A stretch of 64,000 nucleotides of DNA. It comes from Metallyticus violacea. Its lineage: Eukaryota; Arthropoda; Insecta; Mantodea; Metallyticidae. The stretch spans positions 72,791,001 through 72,855,000 of the forward strand of contig CM060831.1 in assembly GCA_030762175.1 (NCBI GenBank), read 5' to 3'. The translations under genes were made by a program, and so were the position numbers. Shown here one piece after another: positions 49,309 through 60,759 of the stretch (within the stretch, counting starts at the first letter, position 1; each line of letters starts with the position of its first letter). Below the pieces are notes generated by a model, which saw only the letters and a list, made by a program, of their open reading frames with translations, searched no databases and was not told the origin of the DNA.

Positions 49309-50761
49309 AAAAAATACAAAATATACAACCGTTTTTGTCGGTATATACGAGTTTTATTGAAAGAATTAAGTCTTTATTATTTAAAAATAAAGCTAGTTTA
49401 TCTAGCAGAACGATGCTCAGGTCTCCTCGGAAATATTGGGTGAGCCTACAAGTATCAACTGGACATGAAACATGATCGACAGAGGCAGGTTTAACAACCT
49501 GTGTTGCGCAATTTACGATTCAGTAATTGGCTACTGCTTTATGTAAAATAGAATAATTTATAATATTGCAATTTATGTTCTGGCTCAGCCTGTCTTACAT
49601 ACGGATGTAAAGCTTTAAAATTAAACAACATTCTTGCAGTATAAAAGTTTCAAATTGTCATTTACGTACAATTTTAGGATTCATTTCATACTTTCAATAG
49701 ATACCACAGAGAATGAGGAATAATTTTTACAGAGTGTGTGGGCGCATATTTTCAGCATTTTTATGACGTATTAGTAATCTTATAGTTAGCAGATGCTGAA
49801 TAAAATTGCATTGGCCACCCGTAACCACCTAGTGGTGGATTTGCTGCACAAATTGTATTACTCTTATGGAACTTTCCTAAGGTCCTTTACCAACTGTCGA
49901 ACTATTAAAAATATATGAATATTTTCCATTTTTATACTTTGAAATCATATTATTTTCATATTTTTGGGATGCAGCATTAAAAATAACTCTGCTTTTATTA
50001 GTTTATTTTTACAGCATCTTTCCCAGAGTCTCTCCAAATAAACTACCTCATTATTATGAATCTTTATTATATTTTCAATTAAAAGTTTGTTGAAAGGCAT
50101 TCATGTCGCTGACAAAGTAATGAAAACTCTTTGCAAAGACTGAACTGATTTTAAATTAAAAAGTCATACGTCAAAAACAGAGTATTGAAAATTGAATGCA
50201 AGGAAATAGCTGGAGGAATAAAGAGGGGAAAAAAGCGTTCTTCATAAAGAAGTTATTGCTTCGAGAAAGTAGAGGCTCATAGCAGGACAGTTTTTATTTC
50301 GCTGCACCTTTCAATCTACACAAAGCCCTTCGCTATAGGAGGTTTGGTGTTCACCTCACCAGGAAACGTTGAGCACTGAACACAGACTTTCCATTTTCCC
50401 AAACAGCAGGGAACTTGCACCGCACAGGAACAGTGCGCCGTTAAATAACTACCCACATCCAGACATGCTAAATAATCGGACAAACTCTTTGTGCCAAGTT
50501 CCTTTCTTATTTGCTTCTCTTTTACAGATAGTTAATAGCTTTTCCTTGCTTTGCAGATTTTATAATTAAAATGCATTATGAGGGCTTTAATCTAGTTAGT
50601 ATCTATTTTACTCGGCATGAAACAGGAGATTGGACATAAAGATTAACCGTAATTCATTCTTGTACTGTTATGAAGTAGGTTTAGGTTTTTGCCACTGCAA
50701 AATTATGAAGTAAACAACTCCCTAATGCTTTATTGAAGTACTTTATTTATATTGCAGTTAT
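49309..50761. other. Unannotated AT-rich stretch
   Basis: Nothing recognised on either strand. Confidence 0.5.
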
Positions 50762-51018
50762 TTATTTATTTTAATAGCATTTAACGCCAATTTTTACTGC
50801 TGAGGCAACGTAGGCGGTGGACACTGATGTTTTGTGAAATGAAATGATAAATTGGAAAAGAATTTTTAAAGGAAACTTCCAGACCAAAGTTTAGGGTACC
50901 TCCGGGCATTTGCCATTTATGAGGACTGAGGAAAATCTGGAACAATCCTCAGTCAGAGAATCGAACCACAGGCCTTCCTTCGCAGTTCAGGCCTTAACGA
51001 CCTCGGTCAACAGTAGCA
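50762..51018 (-). mobile_element. SINE-B copy (minus)
   Basis: On the minus strand: GACCGAGGTCGTTAAGGCCT in the head, GGCCTGTGGTTCGATTCTCT with a good B-box, GACTGAGGATTGTTCC, CATAAATGGCAAATGCCCGG and a tail GCGTTAAATGCTATTAAAAT. Same family as the 34- and 42-kb copies, and it keeps the best B-box of the three. Confidence 0.8.
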
Positions 51019-52200
51019 GTGTATCGCATTTATGCTTCAAACGTTCCACAAAATAGTAAACAGCTAATACTTTACTTCCATATTTTTAAACAGAAAGTTT
51101 GCACATAATAGGTCAATTTTGGTTGTAATTCCTGGTGGGAATATTTGAATTATGGAAGCAAGCATCTCTCAATTTTTAATTTCAGTTTTACCTTAGCCAA
51201 AACGTCGAGCCAGCGTATTTAACATGCGTACTTTTTGTGCGTGAATTTACTGTTGAAATGCAGGAAAGATTGAGATAGTTCGAAATATCATCAAATAACA
51301 TTCTCTTTTATGTGTGTTTGAAACGGGATTGCAGGTGGGGAATGTTTATTATTGGCGCCAAGTCGCGAACGCCAATTTGAAGCAGATGTGTGGGGGATGG
51401 GAATGGGCTGTATGGTTGCTGCGGTAAATAATTTAAGCCCGCTGATCGCAGATTTCGCCACGGCTGCTGCAGACCACCCCCACTTTTCTTCAACGAAACT
51501 TTCCCGAGGGCGTTTTACTGAATTTTGGCGGATGTGAGCCAGCCGGGACTGAGTGAACGGAATTCCGATGCAAAAGATGACGATGACGCTTTGTTGTTTA
51601 GTTGCTGATATCTTTTATTCTCCGTAACATGAATATTCGTTTTACGTCGAATACAGGTAAGGTAATCTTGGCAAGCACTTAAGTTTAATGCGTTAACCAA
51701 ACCGTGCCGAGCGCGAAGAAATTGTTAATTGAACAGAATTCTTAATGCAGCTCACTGATGTTGTATCGTTGCTTCTTTGTCGCCGGAACTTGTACTTGGT
51801 ACTTACGTCGCTTTTCCGCTGATCTCCGGGAGACGGCAGCCACAGGAAACCTGAGATTGCGCCACTTTTGGGCAAAAATCTATCCCTTTTATACTCACTA
51901 TAAAACGACGCTATCCACGTTAAGGGCGGGAAATATCCTCGCCATTTTTTGTGTTAGGGTCACTCATAAGTCAGCGCTTACCTCACTGAATTGCACTTCT
52001 ATTCGCTGGACAATTTTGGTGAAGTCAAATGCCCCGCTATTCGCCAATAAGATGAATTTAAACAGATTTCATAAGTTATTGTCAATGACTCTTTTACTCG
52101 GACACCTGCAACTTTGCAACCAAACAAACGGTTTCTGCTCTGAGGCGTGGGCATTTTCAACTCTAGCTGCATACCAGAAGGAATTAAAATGCACTGTGTG
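51019..52200. other. Higher-GC, non-repetitive island
   Basis: Between about 51300 and 52190 the sequence is richer in G and C than its surroundings and shows no repeat signature. Open frames of 147 (plus), 79 and 60 codons overlap in several frames, which is expected at higher GC, and none has a family motif. A TATAAAAGGG and a GTAAGTACC donor-like site on the minus strand are listed separately. It could hold a promoter or untranslated exon. Confidence 0.35.
51798..51893 (-). promoter_or_regulatory. Candidate minus-strand core promoter and short 5' exon
   Basis: On the minus strand TATAAAAGGG sits at 51893-51884. About 40 bases downstream is TCAG (51854-51851), and about 45 bases further is a strong donor-like GTAAGTACC (51806-51798). 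The order TATA, initiator, splice donor is what a short untranslated first exon would show. TATA-like and GT sites also arise by chance, so this is a lead only. Confidence 0.2.
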
Positions 52201-52356
52201 ATACACCTAGCCTTCTTTATGCAACTATATCTGAGCAACTGAACACACAGGAGCGGAAAGTTATAGGTGCAATTATTTACTTAACAGATAAGGTATGACA
52301 CCAGATAAGGCGATAATCCTTATGGGCGAAGCCGGAAACTTATGGAACTACCCTCG
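52201..52356 (-). mobile_element. Solo 5' end of the 38.7-kb mariner family
   Basis: Matches 39795-39952 closely: TTTATGCAACTATATCTGAG, GATAAGGTATGACACCAGAT and the terminus GCCGGAAACTTATGGA ending in CCCTCG, with TA at 52357-52358. Only the transposase-start side of the element is present; the coding part and other end are gone. The tip here (CGAGGGTAGTTCCATAAG on the minus strand) is closer to common mariner ends than that of the longer copy. Confidence 0.8.
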
Positions 52357-52358
52357 TA

Positions 52359-53589
52359 AGTTTTTGAAAGTACATGGCTATACTTTCAAATGTGAATGAA
52401 TTATTATATGGTGGCAGGCAGTGCCTTATTGAGGGAAAACTTTACTAGTCGTAAGTGATTCGGGAGAGTACATGTGTCACACACAGCACAGTAACCAAGC
52501 CACGAAAAATGATTCGGAACAGTCTAGAAGAAGTTGTAAACGGAAAAAGTTGGTTATTCCAAGTTGAAAGTCATTCTAAGCGTCTGAAAAATTTAAAATA
52601 ATTAAGACAGTAAATGCATAAAGTATCATAATGTTAAACATTCTTTTGGAAATTATGAATTTTCAATTTCAGAACACAATTTCATTTTAAAAGAAAATAT
52701 CAAACTTGAAAAAATTGGGTCATTAAACATTCTAATTAACTGAGCTACCGTACCCTACAAGCACGTTCTATATGCCGGAGATCTCTCTAATATTTTTCTC
52801 CTGGGAAAAATGCATTCCTTAAGAAGTTACTGGAAATGCTAAGAGTACTTTTGACCCAGGCGGGGAGGACATGGTATCTCATTTGGTTAGAGTTTTGGCA
52901 CGAAGGCTCAAGATCGGTAATGCAAATATCAGTCTGACCTGAATTTTTCAAGTTTGATTCTTCCATTCCAATTAATGTCCTACGTAGAGTTAGGCTGAAA
53001 TAATAACTATTTCTATGTAGGTATAAATGATTTATTTCATGCCATTTTCAAACGTTTACTTCAACTACTAGGCGCAACACAACCGGCGCGGGTTGCGCTT
53101 TCCCTACACCTTAATAATGTTCTATAAAGTAGTTTTCGCATTATGTACCCTGCCCTTCTCAAAGATTATATATAATGTTGTTTCAAATACAAAGCAATTT
53201 CCATACTGCATGCACAATTTATTCATAAATGCCAATATTATCATCATTGACTCACAACGATAGGTTCAAAGTCCTGATGCATCATGTGGACTATTCAAAT
53301 TTGTTACATTTAGCACTACAGATGTCCGGGGGATAGGTAGTCAGTACACCCTGTGCGTTGTCAGTACTTGGACGTGAAATTTCAGGGGTATAAATATATT
53401 TTATGCATTGATCGTCGACCGTACATGCTTAAGTACAATGCACAATTAGAAATAGGAAGAAATAATAAATAAATAAATATAAAAATGGGAAGATATATGA
53501 TTGGAATCAACGTACACGTTTAATGATAATTGTAATGATTATTGCGTTCTAACCAGAAAATAAATTGTTTCTAGCTTCACGACCTTTGG
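52359..53589. other. Unannotated stretch
   Basis: AT-rich. No element recognised before the LINE end. Confidence 0.5.
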
Positions 53590-54336
53590 TTAAGCCCGTT
53601 CTCAACCAATTAGTGTGATCCGCAAAAGGCAAGCCAACCGAACTCTAATTGCCTTTTAAAAAAATCTGGAAACAGCGTTTTTCTCAGGTTGCTAGTGGGT
53701 ACATTCGGCCAGAATATTCACCCTTTCTTTATCCCCTTCATAAAATTGGCAGATTCTCCTACAGAACTGTCTGTTATTTTGTGAGCCTTCCAACCTTCCA
53801 ATCTAATCCAGGCCATTCCTGATCTTGCCTTTCTCCACAGAATGAGCACATATACCTCTTTACTCCAGGTTAATTAAATTTCATTCGACGGCTAAAGCAG
53901 AATTTCGTGTTACATTCTGTATCGATGTATTATATCCTCTAGCCTTGTTCTAACCTTTTTCCATGCATTTTTATTATTGTCATTACCTCGTTGCCATATT
54001 GAACCCACGCCAATTTCTCTGTTCCTATTTCCGCCTCAGCAGTCCAAAATGTTGGTGTTATATTTTGTATCTGATGTGTATACCATTTAACGCAAAGTGT
54101 GGACTGGTCGCCCTGCATTATTCTAAGCCAGTATTTAACTGTCTTTGTTTTACTATTAACCGTATCTTCACAGCAACTCTCCACGCTCATGACCCAACAG
54201 TTCCTTTGGAAAACCTGAGAACGTTTTTCCATAAATAGACTTGAATTTTACTTACTTGTTCACCTCTACCCTATTCCCACATTTCACATCAATATACAGC
54301 AGAATAGACCTAATCATAGCATTGTACATCCTCTTT
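53590..54336 (-). mobile_element. LINE ORF2 C-terminal part (minus), downstream of an insertion
   Basis: On the minus strand: YNAMIRSILLYIDVKCGN (end of the RT thumb, where R-S-I-L-L-Y-G-x-E-x-W-G is usual). Then a 97-codon frame with TVKYWLRIMQGDQSTLCVKW, and after it LWRKARSGMAWIRLEGWKAH. These are standard post-RT features of insect LINEs in this order. The sequence continues the protein interrupted at 55726, so both belong to one old copy spanning 53590-57850. Confidence 0.75.
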
Positions 54337-55725
54337 GAGCCCTGTTTCGTAAAAGATGGTCTAATACATTACAAGTGTACGGACTGGTAACTTGTAGTTA
54401 TTAGTAAAATTCTGTTCCACAAAGATTTCTGCTACGCTTATATTTTACAACTCCATACTTACGTCGGTCCTGGTGGTATAGTGGTTACCATACTTGCCTC
54501 CTCAACCCGGGTTCGAACCCGGCCAGGAACGATTTTTTCGGGCGTAAAAATCCAAAGTATGGCTTCCTTCGGAAAGAAAGTAAAGCCGTGGGTCCCGTGT
54601 CGTACATTTACGGCACATTAAAGAACCTAAAGCCTGAAAAAAGAGGCCTCTGAGCAAATATATCGGCCGTTTCACGCCCTGAATAGAATGGGGAAACTGA
54701 TGAGCTGAGATGCTAAAGAGCGTCCATAAATAAATCATATAAAAAAACACCTCCATGCGGACAAAAGTGTAAGCAAATTTTCGTTGTTCTGTTCTATGAA
54801 AGTATTAGTATTAGTGGGTACTGGTAGTTTGTATAACTTTCTCTGCAAGAGTAGAAACATTGGTATCTTCAGATAGTAGCACAAAATGTATTATCTTTTT
54901 AATTGTTTTGGGAGCCAATGTGCTAAGTATTAGGGAAAGGGGTGGAAATGATGAGTAGGATTAAGTATAAAGAAAGAATAAATGCGTATATATGTATAAT
55001 GATAAAGTTAGGTTAAATGCAAATAAAGTACGGCTTATGATTAATATTCCAAATGCATATATCGGACCAGCATCTTAGTTAATTTATTTTTAAGGTTCTT
55101 GCTACTTCCAAAGAAAATAATTTCTTTCCCTTCTTAAATTGTATTTTTAAGGTTCTTTTCATTCTCTTTTATAACAATTTATTTGCACAATTTTACAAGG
55201 TTTTTTCTTAAGAGAACGTTTATGTCAAACAATGTAAACAAATAAATAAATATAAAGGATCAAATGGACTAATGAAATGACCCGAGAGCAATCGGGCAGC
55301 GCGATTCTTCTGCCATCTCTCGACGGATGAAATTGGTGCTCCTAAATTAGCCTTATGAGACCTTCGTCTCAAAGTGGATTAATACGCATAAATATGATAA
55401 ATGGATAATAAAGTATTTAAATATATCTTTATGTCTGAGAAAAAAAAAAACAAGATCTTGCAGAAATAATGATCCGTTCAATGCAACATCCCTAAAGAGT
55501 AGACATAACCTAATTCAAGGTATGGCGACGTATGGCAAACAGCTGTTCCTCCATCTTGCTTTTATGTGAAGTTTACATGACGTCACTTGTAACTTTTTAC
55601 TAATATTTTACCAGTGTAGCACTTCTTACGTGGAACAGAAGTTACAAGACCATACTTTACAAGAATCTGCACTATTACACTTGTATGCATTATGCATTAG
55701 ACCACATTTTTGAGAAACAGGGCTC
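54337..55725. mobile_element. 1.39-kb inverted-repeat-bounded insertion within the LINE
   Basis: The ends GAGCCCTGTTTCGTAAAAG (54337) and, on the other strand, GAGCCCTGTTTCTCAAAAA (ending 55725) are the start of inverted repeats about 100 bp long, reaching about 54432 and 55619. They share GGTCTAAT-CAT, ACAAGTGTA, TTCTGTTCCAC and TGCTAC blocks. The insertion separates RT from the C-terminus of the minus-strand LINE. Its interior holds a SINE-A and AT-rich sequence with no transposase. The target-site duplication is not clear. An alternative is two separate short elements inserted in opposite directions. Confidence 0.5.
54462..54746 (+). mobile_element. SINE-A, full length, best-preserved head
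   Basis: GTCGGTCCTGGTGGTATAGT, TGCCTCCTCAACCCGGGTTC and GAACCCGGCCAGGAACGATT form a good tRNA-like fold: TCCTGG at the 5' side pairs with CCAGGA after the T arm. A-box and B-box are intact. The body has AAAGCCGTGGGTCCCGTGTC and CGGCCGTTTCACGCCCTGAA, with tail GTCCATAAATAAATCATA then A-rich. It lies inside the inverted-repeat-bounded insertion. Confidence 0.92.
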
Positions 55726-57850
55726 TGGTATATCTGGGACGTGAGTCAGGACACGTAGTAACTCATTTATTTGACGTCATGCTTTATAATGAATAACAGA
55801 CAAAGGCTTACTCCATTTTCTATCATAAATGGTTACTCCCAAATAACAAAAAAATTAATGTTTTACATTTCTTGTCCATTCATTTTTCATCTCATGTAGC
55901 CATTTTAAATGCCATTTTTTTAAAAATATTGTTAACATGCACCACTATATCACATTTCGGGCAATAACCTTCTAAGCTGTTAATGCATTTCTGCGAACCA
56001 TCTCTTGTTACAGATAAAAGAATTAGTTCGTCAGGATACAAAAATGCAGGAATGCATGTACCGTCCACTTCAGGGGCATTCATTTCCTCGCTAACAGAAC
56101 ATTAGAAACTTATATCACAATAGGTCAAAGAATATCGCGGATAGACTGTATCCCTGACGAACTCCTCTACTGGCTGATCTTCATTTCGCTATAGTGTTTT
56201 GGTCTATCTTAACTTCATGTCGCTGCATATCTGCCACAGTAGTTCATTTCGTTGGAGACACCTTTCTGATACTTTTTACCCACAGAACTTCTCTCTGAAT
56301 ACTGTCGAAATTAATTTTAATAGTAACAAATACGCTGTATTATTTAGACCGTAACCTCTTTCTTTTTAAGTTTATATATAACTGCATCTTTAAAATTAAA
56401 ATATATTGTCTACCGTAGAGAGCGCTTAACTGAAACCTGCTTTATACGTAGATATTTTATTGTATTCGTTGGCCTATCCCATTAATCGATCATACAAAAT
56501 CTTACAGTAAACCAACAGATAATAGCTGTAGTTCTCCAGCGCCCCTGTCTTTGAATATGTGCTGTATCAATGCCATTGACCATGCTTCTTGATATCTTTC
56601 TCCAGTAAAGCATTTATTAAATGTGACTCGCAAAGCGTGTATTACTACGGATACTACTAAAGGGAATATTATAAATTCAACTAAATTTTGTTTAATTCCG
56701 AGGCGTTTTTCCACATTTAAGCTTTTAATTGCTATTCGTTATTTCTCCTACTAGTATTGGCAATGGAGAAGGGGGGGGGGGTTGGACGCAGTTCTCTAAG
56801 AGACAGTCGCAATTCCTTCTACTGCTCCACTCAATTTCACCATACACGCAATTAAAATACACAAGCCAACTTTCAGGTTCGATGTATATTTGCGCTCTTT
56901 TTCGTACTTATTTTTTTTTGACGAAATTCCACATATTTATCGCATTTCTCCGATCGTTTGCAACTCTTAGATACCCCGCCACTTTGTTTTGTCATTCTGA
57001 TCTGGCATTTCCAACGTGTCTTTATTTTCTTTTCTTTGTGGGACATAAGAAAGACGCTTTTCCTCAACTCCCTTCCTTTGTAAGCCTTAAGCGCTGCCTC
57101 GGCTTTTTTCTTCGCTTGTTTACATTTTGTGTTGTACAATTTTACTTTTGTATGACATTTACTTCTACTATTCCGGATTCTCATATGTCTGCTTGATAAT
57201 TGTATTTCTTTCAGTCTTTTAATAATATTTGCACAACACCCTCCCACATTAAAAATAGGTGTCGAGTCACGCAATATTCCAACAAATTCCTTCATTCCCT
57301 ATGGGATCCACGAGTGTCGAAACAACGGCGATAGAGATATTGATTTTCATTACACTATTTACCGAGGCTAGATGTAGATTTAACACGAGAAACATAAGTG
57401 AATTGTGCGATTCCACTCTATTTACACTTTTGAAATTCTGTATAAAACTAATTCCCTGTGAGCTTCTACCGTTGCAATTTATAAACGTTAATTCAACCGC
57501 TATATATAATCTATATAATTATATAACGCCCAGCTGAAAGGCGTAACACCTTTCTGTCTGCGTTTGTGTTGCGTTTATACTGTGTAGCACTATAGTCAAA
57601 CATCCACAGTTCTAAAGTTATATTTTCCCATCCGATTATGGTATTCAAATCTCCAGTATAACTAAACCCGAGTGTGGATAGTGCCTTGAATTTGTGTGAT
57701 GGTGTCAGTCAAATTCATAAATAATTTGGGATTGACATACCGGGGCTCGCTGCCTATAATATATGTAATTCCATCTTGTTTAATTGGCAATGTACCCTAA
57801 ATAGCTCCCTTTAAATTAATGTTAAACCTGTGGATGTCGTTTTCACATTT
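55726..57850 (-). mobile_element. LINE: endonuclease, linker and reverse transcriptase, decayed (minus)
   Basis: On the minus strand, in order: SYTGDLNTIIGWEN (about 57631-57660), matching the GDFNARIG block of the AP endonuclease. Then YNTKCKQAKKKAEAALKAYK in the endonuclease-RT linker (140-codon frame 56873-57295). RT pieces follow: FNKCFTGERYQEAWSMALIQ with HIFKDRGAGE (56502-56714), EYNKIST, KAGF, STVDNIF, and VEEFVRDTVYPRYSL. Last comes FLYPDELILLSVTRDGSQKC (55892-56083), where the catalytic YADD reads YPDE. Many stops. The plus-strand 155-codon frame at 56729-57196 is antisense to this. The copy continues at 54336. Confidence 0.8.
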
Positions 57851-58244
57851 TTCTTTCAAATATGTCACATCCCCCCGGATATTACCTCTTTTTTTCAAAT
57901 ATAAGTGCAGAAAATCTACGACACGGCACCCATGATTTTAAATACCTCCAAGAACTTGACTTTAAGATATCTACATCGGGAAAAACCTACTGGCTTCAGT
58001 CGGTTTTAACATGCAAACCTTGGGTTTAAGGAGATTAGATATATTTTCTCTTCCAGGGCTAATAATGAAGCTATAGTACTGAAGCTAAATAAATAAACAC
58101 TAGCAAAATCTTAACTGCGAAAAAATTGACGCAAATCTTAAAAAAAAAAAAATCATTCCCGATATTGACATATTGGGCTTCGGAAGTATAAAGGAAAATA
58201 TTAGTAATGAAATCAGAAACACTGACCAAACTTAATAGTGTCAG
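57851..58244. other. Unannotated, possibly LINE upstream sequence
   Basis: May include the beginning of the minus-strand LINE endonuclease, but no clear motif. A run at 58141-58151. Confidence 0.35.
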
Positions 58245-58330
58245 CGACTTGGCTACCTAACGCTTATAGCCGAGAAGTAAAACGGTGGTTGATCGGACAA
58301 TATTTATAACTAAAGCCTGATATTTTTACT
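58245..58330 (+). repeat. Short dispersed repeat, copy 2
   Basis: Diverged counterpart of 885-972, sharing TAGCCGA-AAGTAAAAC and GGACAATATTTATAACTAAA-type blocks on the same strand. Confidence 0.4.
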
Positions 58331-59758
58331 CGAATTTTTTCCTAAAATTATTTGAAATATTTATGACAAGACATAACATTAAATGCTCATAAACTTAAGT
58401 GAGCTATAGGAAACAGGATACTACAATGGCCGAGTTTCAAAATATTAATGAATTTGATGCGAACTAAAACTTTTTTTTTTTGCCAGAATAATAATGGCAA
58501 CATGGATTTCCTTTAATTGTAGCAAAAAGGCCAACTTTCTCGTAATATTCCAACTTTCTATGATCTCGCCACAATGCAGCTGTGAATATCTCTAACAGTG
58601 CACATTTACATACAATACAATGCAAGGAAATAACTTCATTTATATACCTATACATGTAGCTACAGCAAAGCGCATCATAACCTCTTTTCTTTCCAAAGGA
58701 AAGTATTACGATCTCAAAATAACTTATAATTGCAGTTAGTTACACGTTTTCGTAGGACGCGTACGCAGAGCATGTGTGGATTAAACGCCGTCTCTCGCAA
58801 TTTGCGTACCCTTCGCTTACTCGGAGACTCCGTGAGGGCAGCACCAGCATGCAGTGGTGATAATGAGTACTCCAGACAGAATTTGACGAGAGCCTCCACT
58901 CAATGCTATTAATGACCTCTTCAACTGGTGGCGCTCGCTCTATAGTAATTTGCTAAGTGCTTAGTTGAAGTAGTTCCATGGAGGCGGTTTTTGTGCTCCA
59001 GGAAAGTTACATAAACCACTTGGTATCAGAAAAGAATTCGCTGCTGGAAGGAATAAATCCTTAACAGAGTTTATTTTTTATTTCTAACATACTTGAAGGC
59101 AGTTTATTAAATACTATTACACTATACATGATAATTTCTTGAAAAAATGTTAGATTGTTATTATCTTACTTATATTTTCATAGAACATGACAAAAATCAC
59201 CAGTACTCTCAACTAAAGAACATCTTGTGGTTTAAGAGGCAATAAATAGATTTTTATGGTATGGCGCAAGCACTCAAGAAAATCAGAAACAGTACCGAAA
59301 TATACTGAGGACAAGAAATATGCTTCAAACTTCTTATTTTAATGGAAGTGCTGATCGGAAGAAAAAGAAAAATATGCTAACTACTATTTATGTTGAAAAT
59401 GATATTATGAAACTTTTTAATGTCTCTTATTGCTCATTAAATATTCTACAATGGATAAACTTTTGCAGAAACTTTATACTAGAAAATTTCATTAAGACCA
59501 ACTGAATATATCTAAATATTTATAGAATATAGCTATAAATAAAAGAAAGAAAGCTTGGAGGGACCAGAAAGAATCCTCTCTTAGAATCACACTAGAGTGT
59601 CGCACATTAAAACTCTTCTATACTAGATAAAGGCTATGAAACAAACAAATATTTTCTTACAAACAAATTCTCTTATAAACACACACCTTATGTGTTTAGT
59701 ACTGTGAACAAATACTCTGCATCATTTATACGTTTGTTAGTGAATCTTTTGTTCTAGA
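58331..59758. other. Unannotated stretch with a small GC-richer island
   Basis: 58720-58990 is GC-richer (CGTACGCAGAGCATGTGTGG, ACTCGGAGACTCCGTGAGGG) with two overlapping 60-codon frames on opposite strands and no motif. The rest is AT-rich. Confidence 0.45.
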
Positions 59759-60031
59759 GTCGGTTCTGGTGGTGTAGTGGTAACCATACTTGCCTTCGAA
59801 ACCGAAGATCGAGGGTTCAAACCCAGCTAGAATCGATGGCTAAGTATGGCTTCCTTCGGAAGGGAAGTAAAGCCGTGGGTCCAGTGTCGTACATTTACGG
59901 CACAAAAAAGAACCTCAAGCCTGAAAGAAGAGGCCTCTGAGCAAAATTTGTCGGCCGTTTCACGTCCTGGATTGAATGGGACGCTGATGACCCGAGATGT
60001 TAAAGAGCGTCCGTAAATAAACCAAATCAAC
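59759..60031 (+). mobile_element. SINE-A, full length with small internal deletion
   Basis: GTCGGTTCTGGTGGTGTAGT head, B-box GAGGGTTCAAACCCAGC, then directly GGCTAAGTATGGCTTCCTTC. The TTTTTCGGGCGTAAAAATCC block of the 49- and 54-kb copies is missing. The body and tail are complete, ending TCCGTAAATAAACCAAATCA. Confidence 0.92.
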
Positions 60032-60253
60032 AACAGTTTGTTCAAGAAATTTAAAACCAGTCTAAAATAAGGCAGTGTTTTATTCTATAGTGTCGCATGT
60101 GCACTATACACCATTACATGTAAACCGAACATTCAAAAATATTTCAAAAGATTTCCTAAGAAACGGCTTGAGATGCGGAATCTTCAGGCAGGCCTAAGAA
60201 TCATTGGTTCTAATCCAACTGGCAAGACTGAAATCATAGAAGTTTGCCTTAAT

Positions 60254-60600
60254 ATAGGGTGTCCCTTTGTCGGTTTGTTAGATTGCCGAACAAGAAGTTT
60301 AACAGACTGTCTTTTGTTTGTATTGCGATTAGCGATTGTCATTTGTATGTATTGTTATCAACTAAAATGGAGCGATACACGAAGAATTAACGCGTCCAGG
60401 TTCTGAAAGTGCATTTTAAGTACGGTGAATGTTATGCAGAGAAGACTTCGTATAGTTTATGATAGACGGAATGCGCCTAACCTATCAACAGTGGAGTGCA
60501 GAGACTGGTAAGGAAATTTGAAGATGCAGGATCGATAGAGAACATCAAATCATCTGGACGTCCTTTTTTCGTAGATAATGTTACCCTTGCCAGATAGCTT
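60254..60600 (+). mobile_element. Mariner-type 5' end with DUF4817-like HTH
   Basis: Starts at a terminal-repeat-like TATAGGGTGTCCCTTTGTCG. From about 60368 the frame reads MERYTKN, then after a stop VQVLKVHFKYGECYAEKTS, and in later frames RLVRKFEDAGSIENIKSSGR then PFFVDNVTLAR. This is the N-terminal helix-turn-helix of insect mariner-type transposases, where an F-x-x-T-G-S-I and S-G-R-P motif is usual. The catalytic part is missing, so the copy is 3' truncated. Confidence 0.65.
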
Positions 60601-60759
60601 TGCTACGAGCCCAATGAAATCGAGTCGCCACCTTCTCAACAATTAACCATTCCGATTACAGCTAATTTTATTCTTATGTTTTTATTGACAATTCACGAAC
60701 CATTCCTCAACTCAAGGCAGAAATTAGACCTGTCAAAGGTGCAATTCAGCCCGAACTTT

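Noticed and set aside
51758..52201. 147-codon plus frame
   Set aside because: Lies in the GC-richer island where several frames are open at once; no motif, no start context, and its end runs into the mariner solo end.
56729..57196. 155-codon plus frame
   Set aside because: It is antisense to the minus-strand LINE linker; the minus translation has the family-like residues.
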